This document shows, piece by piece, positions 7,602-14,454 of a DNA stretch of 64,000 nucleotides; the first letter of the stretch is position 1; each line of letters opens with the position of its first letter. The notes beneath the pieces were generated by a model that did no database searches, was not told the origin of the DNA, and was given only the letters and a program-made list of their open reading frames with translations. The DNA is taken from contig NZ_NISY01000020.1 in NCBI RefSeq assembly GCF_007595705.1, positions 62,001-126,000 of the forward strand. Reading direction: 5' to 3'. This stretch comes from Streptomyces sp. SAJ15. GTDB taxonomy: Bacteria; Actinomycetota; Actinomycetes; Streptomycetales; Streptomycetaceae. The position numbers and the translations under genes were made by a program.

Positions 7602-8387
7602 GTGGCCGGCCACATCGACAACGCCGTCGTCATCCAGGCCCCGATGGACCTGGTGTGGGGCATGACCAACGACGTGACCTCCTGGACCGAGCTGTTCTCG
7701 GAGTACCGGAAGGTCGAGGTGGTGCACCGGGAGGGGAACACCGTCCGGTTCCGGCTGACCATGCACCCGGACGAGGACGGCAAGGAGTGGAGCTGGGTCT
7801 CCGAGCGGACCGCCGACCCCCGGACCCGCACGGTCACCGCCCGCCGGGTGGAGACCGGCCCGTTCACCCACATGGACATCCGGTGGGAGTACGAGCCGGA
7901 CGGCGAGGGGGTGCGGATGCGCTGGATCCAGGACTTCGCCATGAAGCCCACCGCGCCCGTCGACGACGCCGCGGCCCAGGAGCACCTCGACCGGCAGACG
8001 CTCAAGGAGATGGCCCGGATCAAGCACCTGGTGGAGGAGGCGTCCGCCGTGCGGGACGCGGCCGGCGCCGTCTTCCGGGTGCTGCTCCGCGCGGAGATCG
8101 TGGCCGGCCTGGAGGTCGACTTCGAACAGGTCTGGAGCGAGATCGGCGCGGCCGTCACCGAACATCCGGACAACCTCGGACAGTGGCTGATGCGCAGCCG
8201 CGACGAGCCGGGCGTCTACTTCATCATCAGCGATTGGACCAACGAGGAGCGCTTCCGCGCCTTCGAACGGAGCGCGGCGCACGTCGAGCACCGCCGAAAG
8301 CTCCACCCGTTCCGCACCGGCGGCTCGATGACCGTCATGGACGTCGCCGCCGCGTTGCCCAAGCCCGTAACGGAGGAGTCGTCATGA
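7602..8387 (+). CDS. Polyketide aromatase/cyclase fused to an ABM (monooxygenase-like) domain
   Basis: A 261-residue two-domain protein. Residues 1 to about 145 are an SRPBCC aromatase/cyclase of the TcmN/WhiE-VI type (starts AGHIDNAVVIQAPMDLVW, with NDVTSWTELFSEY), which sets the first ring of an unreduced chain. Residues ~155-255 have the ABM fold of ActVA-Orf6/TcmH-like monooxygenases (VLLRAEIVAG, WLMRSRDEPGVYFIISDWTNEERF). In TcmN the partner domain is an O-methyltransferase instead, so this fusion is notable; in principle it couples cyclisation with anthrone oxidation or a later step. The GTG start lies one base after the ACP stop. It ends in an ATGA overlap with the next ABM gene. Confidence 0.88.
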   Translation: MAGHIDNAVVIQAPMDLVWGMTNDVTSWTELFSEYRKVEVVHREGNTVRFRLTMHPDEDGKEWSWVSERTADPRTRTVTARRVETGPFTHMDIRWEYEPDGEGVRMRWIQDFAMKPTAPVDDAAAQEHLDRQTLKEMARIKHLVEEASAVRDAAGAVFRVLLRAEIVAGLEVDFEQVWSEIGAAVTEHPDNLGQWLMRSRDEPGVYFIISDWTNEERFRAFERSAAHVEHRRKLHPFRTGGSMTVMDVAAALPKPVTEESS

Positions 8388-8701
8388 GGGGCACCGGCAG
8401 CACCCGCGTCGTCATCTACTACCGGGTGCCTGAGGGCTCCGCCGACGCCCTGATCAGCGGCTATCACGCGTCGAGCGCCGCGCTGAAGGGCACGTCCGGG
8501 CTGCTCGGCAACGAGCTGCTGCGCAACGCCCACGACCCGCGGCGGTACGCGGTGCTGAGCGAGTGGGAGGACCTGGCCGCCTTCCAGACCTGGGAGGCCG
8601 CCAAGGACCACCGGGGGCAGACCGCGCCGGTGCGCGAGTTCGTCGACCCCGACCCGCGCCCCTTCGCCGTCTACGAAGTGGTCGCGTCCTATTCCGCGTA
8701 A
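8384..8701 (+). CDS. ABM-family monooxygenase (TcmH/ActVA-Orf6-like)
   Basis: A 105-residue protein with the dimeric ferredoxin-like ABM fold: VVIYYRVPEGSADAL, LLGNELLRNAHDPRRYAVLSEWEDLAAFQTWE. Members such as TcmH oxidise naphthacenone or anthrone intermediates to quinones without cofactors. The ATG at 8384 follows CGGAGGAG and overlaps the aromatase-ABM stop. With the C-terminal domain of the upstream gene, the cluster therefore has two ABM units, which might form a heterodimer or act on two positions. Monooxygenase activity is inferred from family and context only; some ABM proteins are cyclases. Confidence 0.83.
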   Translation: MRGTGSTRVVIYYRVPEGSADALISGYHASSAALKGTSGLLGNELLRNAHDPRRYAVLSEWEDLAAFQTWEAAKDHRGQTAPVREFVDPDPRPFAVYEVVASYSA

Positions 8702-8787
8702 TCCGCACTTCGGCCTCCGCTTCGATGCTCGGCCCCAGAACCCGCGTCGCTTCTCAATCGTCCAAAGGCCGACGGAATTTCGGCCGG

Positions 8788-8793
8788 TACGAT
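8788..8793 (+). promoter_or_regulatory. Candidate -10 of the SARP gene
   Basis: TACGAT lies 47 bases before the regulator ATG, after an imperfect inverted repeat (GGCCGACGGAATTTCGGCC). The local GC content falls compared with the neighbouring genes. No clear -35 was found, so this is a weak prediction. Confidence 0.35.
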
Positions 8794-8839
8794 GGGCGGC
8801 GCGGGTCTGTGCTGTCGCATATCGACGGGGGAATCGATC

Positions 8840-10756
8840 ATGTCTGAGCGGCCCAACCTGCGGTTCCGAGTCCTCGGTCCGCTGGAAGTAGTTGACGAAA
8901 GCAATCGTGAATTGACCCCGGGGGCACCGAAGTTACGCCAGATTCTGGCGTTGGCGCTGGTGTTTGAGAATCGAGTCGTGCAAACCCATGAATTCGTGGA
9001 CGAACTCTGGGGATCACGTCCGCCGGTGACCGCGCTGGCGACCCTCCAGTCCTACATCTACAAAGTCCGTAAACAGGTGCTCGGCGAAGAGGGGCGCGCC
9101 GCCCTGCACACCAAGCCCAACGGCTATCTGCTGACCGTCCCCGACGCCGATCTCGACCTGCGCTGCTTCGAGGAGCTCGCCGCCCGCGGCAGGAGCGAGC
9201 TGGACGCCGGGGACGCCCGCCGCGCCAGCCGCTCCCTCGGCGAGGCGCTGGCCCTGTGGCGCGGCGGCCCGCTGGCCGGGGTGGAGTCCGGCGCCCTGTT
9301 GAGCGCCCAGGTCGCCCGACTCCAGGAGAGCCGGCTGCGCACCCTGGAGCTGCGCATCCAGGCCGACTTCACGCTCGGCCGCCACCACGAGCTGATCAGC
9401 GAGCTCAAGACGCTCTGCGCGGCACACCCGTTCAACGAGGGCCTGCACGCCAAGCTGATGATCGCGCTGTACCGCTCCGGGCGGCGGTACGAGGCGCTGG
9501 AGCTCTACCAGACCTTCCGCCGCGGCCTCGTGGAGGAGCTGGGCCTGGAGCCCTCGCCGCACCTGGGGCGGCTCCAGAACGCGGTGCTGTCCGGCGCGCA
9601 GACGCTGCGCGAGGACGACGCGGGGGAGCCGTCCACGGCGGTCGTCGGGTCCGACGGGCCCGCCCCGGCGGAGGGCGGCGACCCGCGCCCCGACGCCCCC
9701 GGTGCGGAACCGTCCCACGAGGAGTCCGCCTCCGAGGGCTACGAGGCGACCCCCAGCCCCGCCCAGCTGCCGCCCGACATCGGCGACTTCACCGGCCGCG
9801 CGGAGCTGCTGCGCCAGTGGGAACGGCGCTTCGCGCGGAGCCGCGAGGACTCCTGTCCGCTGCCGGTGCTGTGGCTCAGCGGCCCGCCGGGCGTCGGCAA
9901 GACCACCCTGGCCGTGCACCTCGCCCACCGGCTGCGGCACGCCTTCCCGGACGGCCAGCTCTACGCCGACCTGCGCGGCCGCAGCGCCGACCCGCCGCGC
10001 CCGCGGGAGATCCTGGCGAGCTTCCTGAGCGCGGTCGGCTCGACCCGCCACCCCCGCCCTTCGGACGACCCGGACGAGTGGGGCAAGGCGTTCCGCACCT
10101 GGTGCGCGGACCGCTCGCTGCTCCTCGTCCTCGACGACGCCGCGGACGCCGCCCAGGTGCGCCCGCTGCTGCCGGGCGGCGGCCGCTGCGCCGCCCTGGT
10201 CACCGGCGCCGGCCACGGGCTGCCCGGCGCCGAGCGGGTGCTGCTGGGCCCGCTGCCGCCGCACGAGGGCGCCGAGCTGCTCGGCAGGATCATCGGCACC
10301 CGGCGCACCGAGCGGGAGCCCACGGCCGTCGAGGAGATCGTCAGACTCTGCGGCGGCCTCCCCCTGGTGCTCCGCGCGGTCGGCATCCGCCTCGCCGCCC
10401 TGCCCAGTTGGCCCCTCCTCAAGCTCGCCCACCGCCTCGCCGACGCCCGCCGCCGCCTGGACGAGGTCAGCCTCCCCGGTATGGACCTCCGCCCCGCCTA
10501 CGCGGCCGGCTTCGGCCGCCTCCGCGAGCGCGAGCGCATCGCCATCCTGCTGCTCGGCGCCGTCGGCCCCGAGGAGTTCACCTCCGACGACGCGGCCCGA
10601 CTCCTCGGCCACGACGGCGCGGGCGTCGAGGGTGTGCTCGCCCCGCTGGTGGAGCAGCACCTCCTCCAGGTCCGCGGCGGGGACGGCTGGACGATCCGCT
10701 ACTCGGTGCCGGAGCTGGTCCGGGCCTATATCCGCGAGCGGTTGGTGGGGGACTAG
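8840..10756 (+). CDS. SARP-family transcriptional activator with NB-ARC domain
   Basis: A 638-residue AfsR/DnrI-type regulator. Domains in order: winged-helix Trans_reg_C DNA-binding domain (about 8-95), bacterial transcriptional activation domain (~105-250, with ELVEELG-type helices), an acidic/proline-rich linker (~255-310), then an NB-ARC ATPase with P-loop GPPGVGKTT at 348-356, LLLVLDDAADAAQ (Walker B region) and GGLPLVLRAVG. Unlike full AfsR it has no long TPR tail. The ATG at 8840 follows GGGGGA. It probably activates the adjacent polyketide genes through the heptamer repeats at 4169. Its first ~60 codons are less GC-rich than the rest. It converges closely with the next gene (8 bases apart). 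Confidence 0.9.
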   Translation: MSERPNLRFRVLGPLEVVDESNRELTPGAPKLRQILALALVFENRVVQTHEFVDELWGSRPPVTALATLQSYIYKVRKQVLGEEGRAALHTKPNGYLLTVPDADLDLRCFEELAARGRSELDAGDARRASRSLGEALALWRGGPLAGVESGALLSAQVARLQESRLRTLELRIQADFTLGRHHELISELKTLCAAHPFNEGLHAKLMIALYRSGRRYEALELYQTFRRGLVEELGLEPSPHLGRLQNAVLSGAQTLREDDAGEPSTAVVGSDGPAPAEGGDPRPDAPGAEPSHEESASEGYEATPSPAQLPPDIGDFTGRAELLRQWERRFARSREDSCPLPVLWLSGPPGVGKTTLAVHLAHRLRHAFPDGQLYADLRGRSADPPRPREILASFLSAVGSTRHPRPSDDPDEWGKAFRTWCADRSLLLVLDDAADAAQVRPLLPGGGRCAALVTGAGHGLPGAERVLLGPLPPHEGAELLGRIIGTRRTEREPTAVEEIVRLCGGLPLVLRAVGIRLAALPSWPLLKLAHRLADARRRLDEVSLPGMDLRPAYAAGFGRLRERERIAILLLGAVGPEEFTSDDAARLLGHDGAGVEGVLAPLVEQHLLQVRGGDGWTIRYSVPELVRAYIRERLVGD

Positions 10757-10764
10757 GGCTGTTC

Positions 10765-11076
10765 TCAGGGCGTGGAGGCGACCGGTTCGCCGTGCTCCTT
10801 CCCCTGGCCCGCGACGGTCAGTCGGCACTGGCCGTCCTCGCAGGAGCGCTCCAGGCGGCCCCTGGAAACGGTCTGCGCCAGCCCGACCATCCAGCACATC
10901 GGGCACCCCCGCAGCGCGAGCATGCCGACCGGCAGGAGTACCAGGCTGACCGGCCCGACGGCCGGGATGAGCGCGACCGAGCCGACCAGCGCGCCGAACC
11001 CCACCGCGCCGCGCACCAGGTGCCGGGGCAGGGAGGCGCTCGCGAAGTCGGGGCCGTCAGCCTTCGTTCCGGTCAT
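10765..11076 (-). CDS. Small membrane protein, DUF2892-like
   Basis: A 103-residue protein with one or two hydrophobic segments (about 22-55) and a GCPMCWMVGL motif with two cysteines, followed by a soluble tail with a further cysteine pair (SCEDGQC). The glycine/cysteine pattern resembles the DUF2892 inner-membrane domain, but the match is by eye only. The ATG at 11076 lies inside the end of the ECF sigma gene (20-base overlap), so it is co-translated with it. A role as membrane-bound partner or anti-sigma-like regulator is possible but not shown. Confidence 0.65.
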   Translation of the reverse strand: MTGTKADGPDFASASLPRHLVRGAVGFGALVGSVALIPAVGPVSLVLLPVGMLALRGCPMCWMVGLAQTVSRGRLERSCEDGQCRLTVAGQGKEHGEPVASTP

Positions 11077-11635
11077 CGTTCCCTCCAGGAGCTGAGTCGG
11101 GTGTGGCATGCAGCGTGTGTCGAACCGCCGCGCGGGCTCGGTGGAGACGCGACTTCATCGCCGCCGTACTGAGGCCCAGCGCGTCGGCGACCGTCCGTCC
11201 GCTGTGGCCCTGGATGTCTCGCATGATCAGCACCCGCCGCTGGTCGGGCGGCAGGGCCGCGACCGCCGCCGCCACCCTGCCCGCGTCCAGGCGTCGCAGC
11301 GCCTCGTCCTCGGCCGAGTCCACGGCGGTGTCCGGCACCGGGGAGTCGTGTCGCACCATCGTCCGTGCGCGCCGTAGACACTCGTTGCGGACGATGCGGA
11401 ACATCCACGACGCCAGTGCGCCGGAGGCCCGCAGCATCCCGATCTTGCGGTACAGGATGATCAGGGCTTCCTGCGCCGCGTCCTCGGCGTCCTCCCGGGT
11501 CGCGCAGAGGGAGCGGGCGAAGCGCTGAACGTTCGGGTGTGAGCCCGACACCAACGCGGCGATCGAGTCGACGTCACCGCGCTGCGCGGCGACGATCAGC
11601 GGTTCGCTGGGCCAGGCCGAGTCAGCCACGCCCAC
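11057..11635 (-). CDS. ECF-family RNA polymerase sigma factor
   Basis: A 192-residue sigma-70 family protein with only regions 2 and 4. Region 2: ATREDAEDAAQEALIILYRKIG and SWMFRIVRNECLRRAR. Region 4: AVAALPPDQRRVLIMRDIQGHSGRTVADALGLSTAAMKSRLHRARAAVR, a typical helix-turn-helix. It directs RNA polymerase to a small regulon. The start is one of two GTG codons at 11635 or 11629; both overlap the preceding 29-codon ORF. No classical zinc anti-sigma gene is adjacent, only the small membrane proteins before and after it. Confidence 0.9.
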   Translation of the reverse strand: MGVADSAWPSEPLIVAAQRGDVDSIAALVSGSHPNVQRFARSLCATREDAEDAAQEALIILYRKIGMLRASGALASWMFRIVRNECLRRARTMVRHDSPVPDTAVDSAEDEALRRLDAGRVAAAVAALPPDQRRVLIMRDIQGHSGRTVADALGLSTAAMKSRLHRARAAVRHTLHATPDSAPGGNDDRNEG

Positions 11636-11711
11636 CGCGCTTGCGCTTGAGGGCGAACACGCAGGTGCAGAGCAGCACCACGCCGACGGCGATACCGATA
11701 CCGATGATCAC
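11622..11711 (-). CDS. 29-residue single-pass membrane peptide leading the ECF sigma operon
   Basis: A 30-codon reading frame with a GTG start five bases after a perfect GGAGG. It encodes a continuous hydrophobic segment (IGIGIAVGVVLLCTCVFA) ended by a positively charged tail KRKRGGRG, the pattern of an N-out/C-in membrane anchor. Its stop overlaps the sigma-factor start region by 14 bases, so sigma translation is probably coupled to it. It is too short to assign to a family. It could be a real membrane micro-protein modulating the sigma factor or only a coupling leader. Confidence 0.6.
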   Translation of the reverse strand: MIIGIGIAVGVVLLCTCVFALKRKRGGRG

Positions 11712-11729
11712 GACAACCTCCAGATCCGT

Positions 11730-11743
11730 CCGACGTTCGTCGG
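11730..11743. promoter_or_regulatory. Inverted repeat in front of the sigma operon
   Basis: CCGACG-TT-CGTCGG, two perfect 6-base arms, lies 19 bases upstream of the GTG of the 29-residue ORF. A repressor or autoregulatory site is possible; ECF promoters are often autoregulated, but no GGAAC-type -35 was recognised. Confidence 0.4.
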
Positions 11744-11899
11744 TACGGCGATAAGAGGCACGGGCCCCGCGAAAGGATTCAGCCCGCGCCCAGATCGCGC
11801 CACCTCATGGTGCTGACCTGCCGACGGAGGTCGGGGATCGGCCCCGCCGAAGCGGCCGTTGAGCCGCTGACCTGCGCCTTCACGGCTCGGCCCGTGCCG

Positions 11900-11972
11900 T
11901 GGCGCCACTGGCGACGTGGGTGGCGCCATAAATGGATCGCGGTGGCGCCATCGATGTGCCATGATGGTGCCA
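11900..11972. promoter_or_regulatory. Four phased TGGCGCCA palindromes
   Basis: Exact palindromes TGGCGCCA occur at 11900, 11921 and 11943 and the near-palindrome TGGTGCCA at 11965. Start-to-start distances are 21, 22 and 22 bases, that is two helical turns, so all sites face the same side of the DNA. The array lies 68-140 bases before the GtrA gene in a 328-base gene-free region. It is a strong candidate for a cooperative operator. The protein that would bind is not known. Confidence 0.65.
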
Positions 11973-11980
11973 CGGGTGGC

Positions 11981-12007
11981 GCGCACCCCTCTGACCGAGG
12001 GGTGCGC
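11981..12007. other. Perfect 11-bp stem hairpin before the GtrA gene
   Basis: The arms at 11981-11991 and 11997-12007 are perfectly complementary with a TGACC loop. It lies 9 bases after the last palindrome and 32 bases before the start codon, so it may be in the 5' leader as an attenuator or simply insulate the gene. Confidence 0.6.
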
Positions 12008-12039
12008 GTTTCGGGGAGCAAGCCATCGGGGGGCACATC

Positions 12040-12558
12040 ATGGAGACAGCACAGAGTCACGAGCCGGCGACGCCCGGCGCCTTCACGGCCTTCGCCCGCT
12101 TCGCGCTCTGCGGCGGCGGGGTGGGGATCGCCTCCAGCTTCGCCGTGACGGCCCTCGCCTCCTGGATTCCCTGGGCGCTGGCCAACGCCCTCGTCACGGT
12201 GGTCTCCACGCTCCTCGCCACCGAGCTGCACGCCCGCTTCACCTTCGGCGCGGGCGGCCGCGCGACCTGGCGCCAGCACGCGCAGTCGGCCGGGTCCGCT
12301 GCGGCCGGGTACGCGGTGACCTGCGTGGCGATGCTCGTCCTGCACCAACTGGTGGCGGCGCCCGGTGCGATGCTCGAACAGGTCGTCTACCTGACCGCCT
12401 CCGCGCTCGCCGGCGTCGCGCGGTTCGCGGTGCTGCGCCTCGTCGTCTTCGCGCGGAACCGCACGCAGGCCGCCGCCTCCGTCCGCACCGCCGCTCCCGT
12501 GTACGCCGCCGTGGCCCGTACGTCGGCCGACCCCGCGGCGCTGTGCCGCGCCGCCTGA
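12040..12558 (+). CDS. GtrA-family membrane protein
   Basis: A 172-residue protein with the GtrA-like pattern: FARFALCGGGVGIASSFAV (first helix), then three further hydrophobic helices including ALANALVTVVSTLLATELHARFTFG, where family members have N-x-x-x-x-F-x-F-T/Y. GtrA proteins are four-helix membrane proteins proposed to flip lipid-linked sugars. The ATG is preceded by GGGGGG. The tail (about 148-172) is Ala/Arg-rich and probably cytoplasmic. It has no glycosyltransferase neighbour, so the partner is unknown. The upstream phased palindromes suggest that it is specifically regulated. Confidence 0.78.
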   Translation: METAQSHEPATPGAFTAFARFALCGGGVGIASSFAVTALASWIPWALANALVTVVSTLLATELHARFTFGAGGRATWRQHAQSAGSAAAGYAVTCVAMLVLHQLVAAPGAMLEQVVYLTASALAGVARFAVLRLVVFARNRTQAAASVRTAAPVYAAVARTSADPAALCRAA

Positions 12559-12575
12559 CTGTTCCGAACGAGCGC

Positions 12576-12608
12576 GGAGCCCACCCGGCGCCATGCGGGG
12601 TGGGCTCC
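12576..12608. terminator. Hairpin between GtrA and DUF397 genes
   Basis: The arms at 12576-12586 and 12598-12608 are complementary over 11 bases with an 11-base loop. It lies between two convergent genes and can serve both directions. Confidence 0.7.
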
Positions 12609-12632
12609 GAGTGGTTCCGGCCGCCGTCGACC

Positions 12633-12851
12633 TCAGGCGAGGGGCGCGCCTTCCGCGAGGGCGGTGACGAACGCCTTCCAGGCGGGGGCGGCGATGACGA
12701 GGGCGGGGCCGTCAGGGTTCTTGCTGTCCCGGACGGGGACGGCGCCGGTAGCCGCGAACTCGGGGGCCCATTCGACGCACTGTCCGCCGTTGCCCGCGCT
12801 GTAGCTGGACTTCACCCATTTCGTCCTGGAGAGGTCTGGCGTGTTGGCCAT
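12633..12851 (-). CDS. DUF397 protein (copy 3)
   Basis: A 72-residue DUF397 protein: KWVKSSYSAGNGGQCVEWAP and VPVRDSKNPDGPALVIAAPAWKAFVTAL are the family hallmarks. DUF397 proteins are small partners of Scr1-type XRE regulators in Streptomyces, some acting as toxin/antitoxin-like pairs. It is the last gene of a four-gene unit led by the XRE regulator. The stretch 12649-12781 is identical at base level to 13139-13271 in copy 1, showing a recent duplication or gene conversion. Confidence 0.9.
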   Translation of the reverse strand: MANTPDLSRTKWVKSSYSAGNGGQCVEWAPEFAATGAVPVRDSKNPDGPALVIAAPAWKAFVTALAEGAPLA

Positions 12852-13271
12852 GGGTGTGCCTCCAATGCGTGGCGAATGTTGCCGGGCGTCTCAGGCGCTG
12901 AGAGGCTCACCTTCCGCGATGGCGGCGATGAACGCTTTCCATGTCGGTGTGGCGAAGACTAGGGCTGGGCCGTCGGGGTTCTTGCTGTCACGAATAGGGA
13001 CCCCAGTCGGGTAACTGTCCAACACCTCAACGCAGTTGTCCGGCTCGGAGCTGCTGTAGGACGACTTGCGCCAGCCGACGAGCGTGGCGGCGTCCGGAAC
13101 GATGCGCTTAGGCATGATGGCAGGGTCCGAAGCGCTCGCCTTCCGCGAGGGCGGTGACGAACGCCTTCCAGGCGGGGGCGGCGATGACGAGGGCGGGGCC
13201 GTCAGGGTTCTTGCTGTCCCGGACGGGGACGGCGCCGGTAGCCGCGAACTCGGGGGCCCATTCGACGCACT
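12649..13271. repeat. 133-bp identical direct repeat within DUF397 copies 3 and 1
   Basis: The bases 12649-12781 and 13139-13271 are identical by direct reading (offset 490). Identity drops only after a GTCC/CTCC difference. This implies recent duplication or ongoing gene conversion, and it could recombine to delete copy 2. Confidence 0.85.
12891..13115 (-). CDS. DUF397 protein (copy 2)
   Basis: A 74-residue DUF397 protein (WRKSSYSSSEPDNCVEVLD, VPIRDSKNPDGPALVFATPTWKAFI). It begins PKRIVPDAATLVGW, the usual N-terminus for members that follow an Scr1 regulator. Its ATG at 13115 overlaps the stop of copy 1 by 8 bases. It is clearly more diverged from copies 1 and 3 than these are from each other, so it is the older member or is protected from conversion. 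Confidence 0.9.
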   Translation of the reverse strand: MPKRIVPDAATLVGWRKSSYSSSEPDNCVEVLDSYPTGVPIRDSKNPDGPALVFATPTWKAFIAAIAEGEPLSA

Positions 13272-13341
13272 CTCCGCCGTTCCCCTCGCTGTAGCTGGAC
13301 TTCACCCATATCGCGCCGGAGAAGTCGCGGGTGGTGGTCAT
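13108..13341 (-). CDS. DUF397 protein (copy 1), nested in the regulator's 3' end
   Basis: A 77-residue DUF397 protein nearly identical to copy 3 over its centre. Its ATG at 13341, with TTGGAGG upstream, lies inside the frame of the XRE regulator, which stays open to 13202, so the two genes overlap out of frame by 140 bases. Tight translational coupling between regulator and partner is likely. The TAA at 13108 overlaps copy 2. Confidence 0.9.
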   Translation of the reverse strand: MTTTRDFSGAIWVKSSYSEGNGGECVEWAPEFAATGAVPVRDSKNPDGPALVIAAPAWKAFVTALAEGERFGPCHHA

Positions 13342-14146
13342 GGTCGTGCGCCTCCAAAACGTAACGGATGAGAGCTAGGGACTCGTCCCGTGACAGAGCG
13401 TCGGCGCGGAGCCGCTCATAGGCCGCGCGCGCTTCGGCCACCACTTCCGGAGTCTCGTGTACCTGCCCCCGTTGATAGGTCTCCTGGTACAGGACCTCGG
13501 TTCCGTCCTGCCGCGTCAGCACATTAAACGAACCTGCCCGCGATGGCGCGCCAGCACTGAAGGGGAAGACCTGGATGTTGATGTGCGGTGACTCCGTCGC
13601 CGCCAGCAGATGCCGGAGCTGTCCTCCAGTCACGTCGGCGCCGCCCATTCGGTACCACAGCACCGCCTCGTGAAGGATCACCCACAGTGATGGAGGCTTC
13701 GACCTTTCGAAGATCTCCCGACGTCGCAAGCGTTCGCCCACACGCTCCTGGATCTCGGTGGCCGTCTCCTCGGGGCGCGCGGACCGAAAGACGGCCTCTG
13801 CGTACTCTGGCGTCTGGAGCAAGCCCGTGACGAATGCGCTGGAGTAGTTGCAGATAGTCCGCGCCTCGCGCTCCAGCTTCAGGTACGGGATGAACCAGAT
13901 CGGGTTCCTGCTGTCGGCCGCGCGCTCCCGCAGCCGCGCGTAGATGCCCGTCGTGCCGAACACCTTGTCGCACTGCTCCGCGAACTGCGGAGAGGCCAGT
14001 TGGTGCCCCGTCTCGACCTTGCTGACGTAGGGCTGCAGGCAGTACAGCTCGCTCGCGAGTCGCTGCTGTGACCACCCGCGGGATTCCCGGGCGAGTTTGA
14101 TCTCCCGGCCGAACCAGGAGGCGGCGTCTTCGGGTTCCTCGTTCAT
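13202..14146 (-). CDS. Scr1-family XRE transcriptional regulator (HTH + DUF5753) with extended C-terminus
   Basis: A 314-residue regulator. An XRE helix-turn-helix (about 10-70: LARESRGWSQQRLASELYCLQPYVSKVETG) is followed by the DUF5753 sensor domain (~95-268: YNSSAFVTGLLQTPEYAEAVF-like core, HEAVLWYRMGG, INIQVFPFSAGAP). Family members normally end near SLALIRYVLE. Here no stop occurs and the frame runs 46 codons into the DUF397 gene in another frame, adding an Arg-rich tail. Either the stop was lost or the tail is tolerated. The ATG at 14146 follows GGGGAG. It heads the DUF397 operon and is divergent from the small genes at 14338. Confidence 0.88.
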   Translation of the reverse strand: MNEEPEDAASWFGREIKLARESRGWSQQRLASELYCLQPYVSKVETGHQLASPQFAEQCDKVFGTTGIYARLRERAADSRNPIWFIPYLKLEREARTICNYSSAFVTGLLQTPEYAEAVFRSARPEETATEIQERVGERLRRREIFERSKPPSLWVILHEAVLWYRMGGADVTGGQLRHLLAATESPHINIQVFPFSAGAPSRAGSFNVLTRQDGTEVLYQETYQRGQVHETPEVVAEARAAYERLRADALSRDESLALIRYVLEAHDHDHHPRLLRRDMGEVQLQRGERRRVRRMGPRVRGYRRRPRPGQQEP

Positions 14147-14337
14147 GCGTTCAACTCCCCAGCATTCCGGCGAGGTTGGGAATGGCCGGAACGCTGGTCA
14201 GCGTACGCCCGCACAGCGACGCTTGCACTACACACAGTCATGACCGCACCAGAAGGTGTGGCATGAGACGCGAGGACCCCCGCGACGCGGCGAACGTCCG
14301 GGGGCGTGGCCATCAACCGCAGGAGGTTGACGACGTC

Positions 14338-14454
14338 ATGGACCCTATCCGAACGATCTTCAAGGCGTTGTTGGGATTGCTACTTCCCGCCTCCGGGCGG
14401 CACCGCGCCAGCGGACCCCGCCACGCGTACCGGGTGGGGGTGGCGGCCCGATGA
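14338..14454 (+). CDS. Small hypothetical protein (38 residues)
   Basis: A 38-residue peptide beginning MDPIRTIFKALLGLLLPAS, an amphipathic/hydrophobic N-terminus followed by an Arg/His/Pro-rich tail. AGGAGG lies 11 bases upstream of the ATG, slightly far. The main support is the ATGA overlap of its stop with the next gene, which implies translational coupling. An upstream in-frame extension is possible. Family not recognised with certainty; such peptides are often seen beside Scr1/DUF397 loci. Confidence 0.55.
   Translation: MDPIRTIFKALLGLLLPASGRHRASGPRHAYRVGVAAR

Noticed and set aside
4754..8701. Assignment as a whiE spore pigment cluster
   Set aside because: whiE has its TcmI-type cyclase after the aromatase and carries cupin-type genes, whereas here the cyclase leads the operon, the aromatase is fused to ABM, and a SARP and a methyltransferase are present.
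9014..10906. A 630-codon minus-strand frame opposite the SARP gene
   Set aside because: Antisense frame caused by GC3 bias; no motif, while the plus strand has DNA-binding, activation and NB-ARC motifs.
13202..13341. Frameshift as the cause of the regulator-DUF397 overlap
   Set aside because: The DUF397 frame is intact with its own RBS and the regulator frame is intact to residue 268, so no base change is required; only the missing stop is odd. Kept as a finding, not called a pseudogene.
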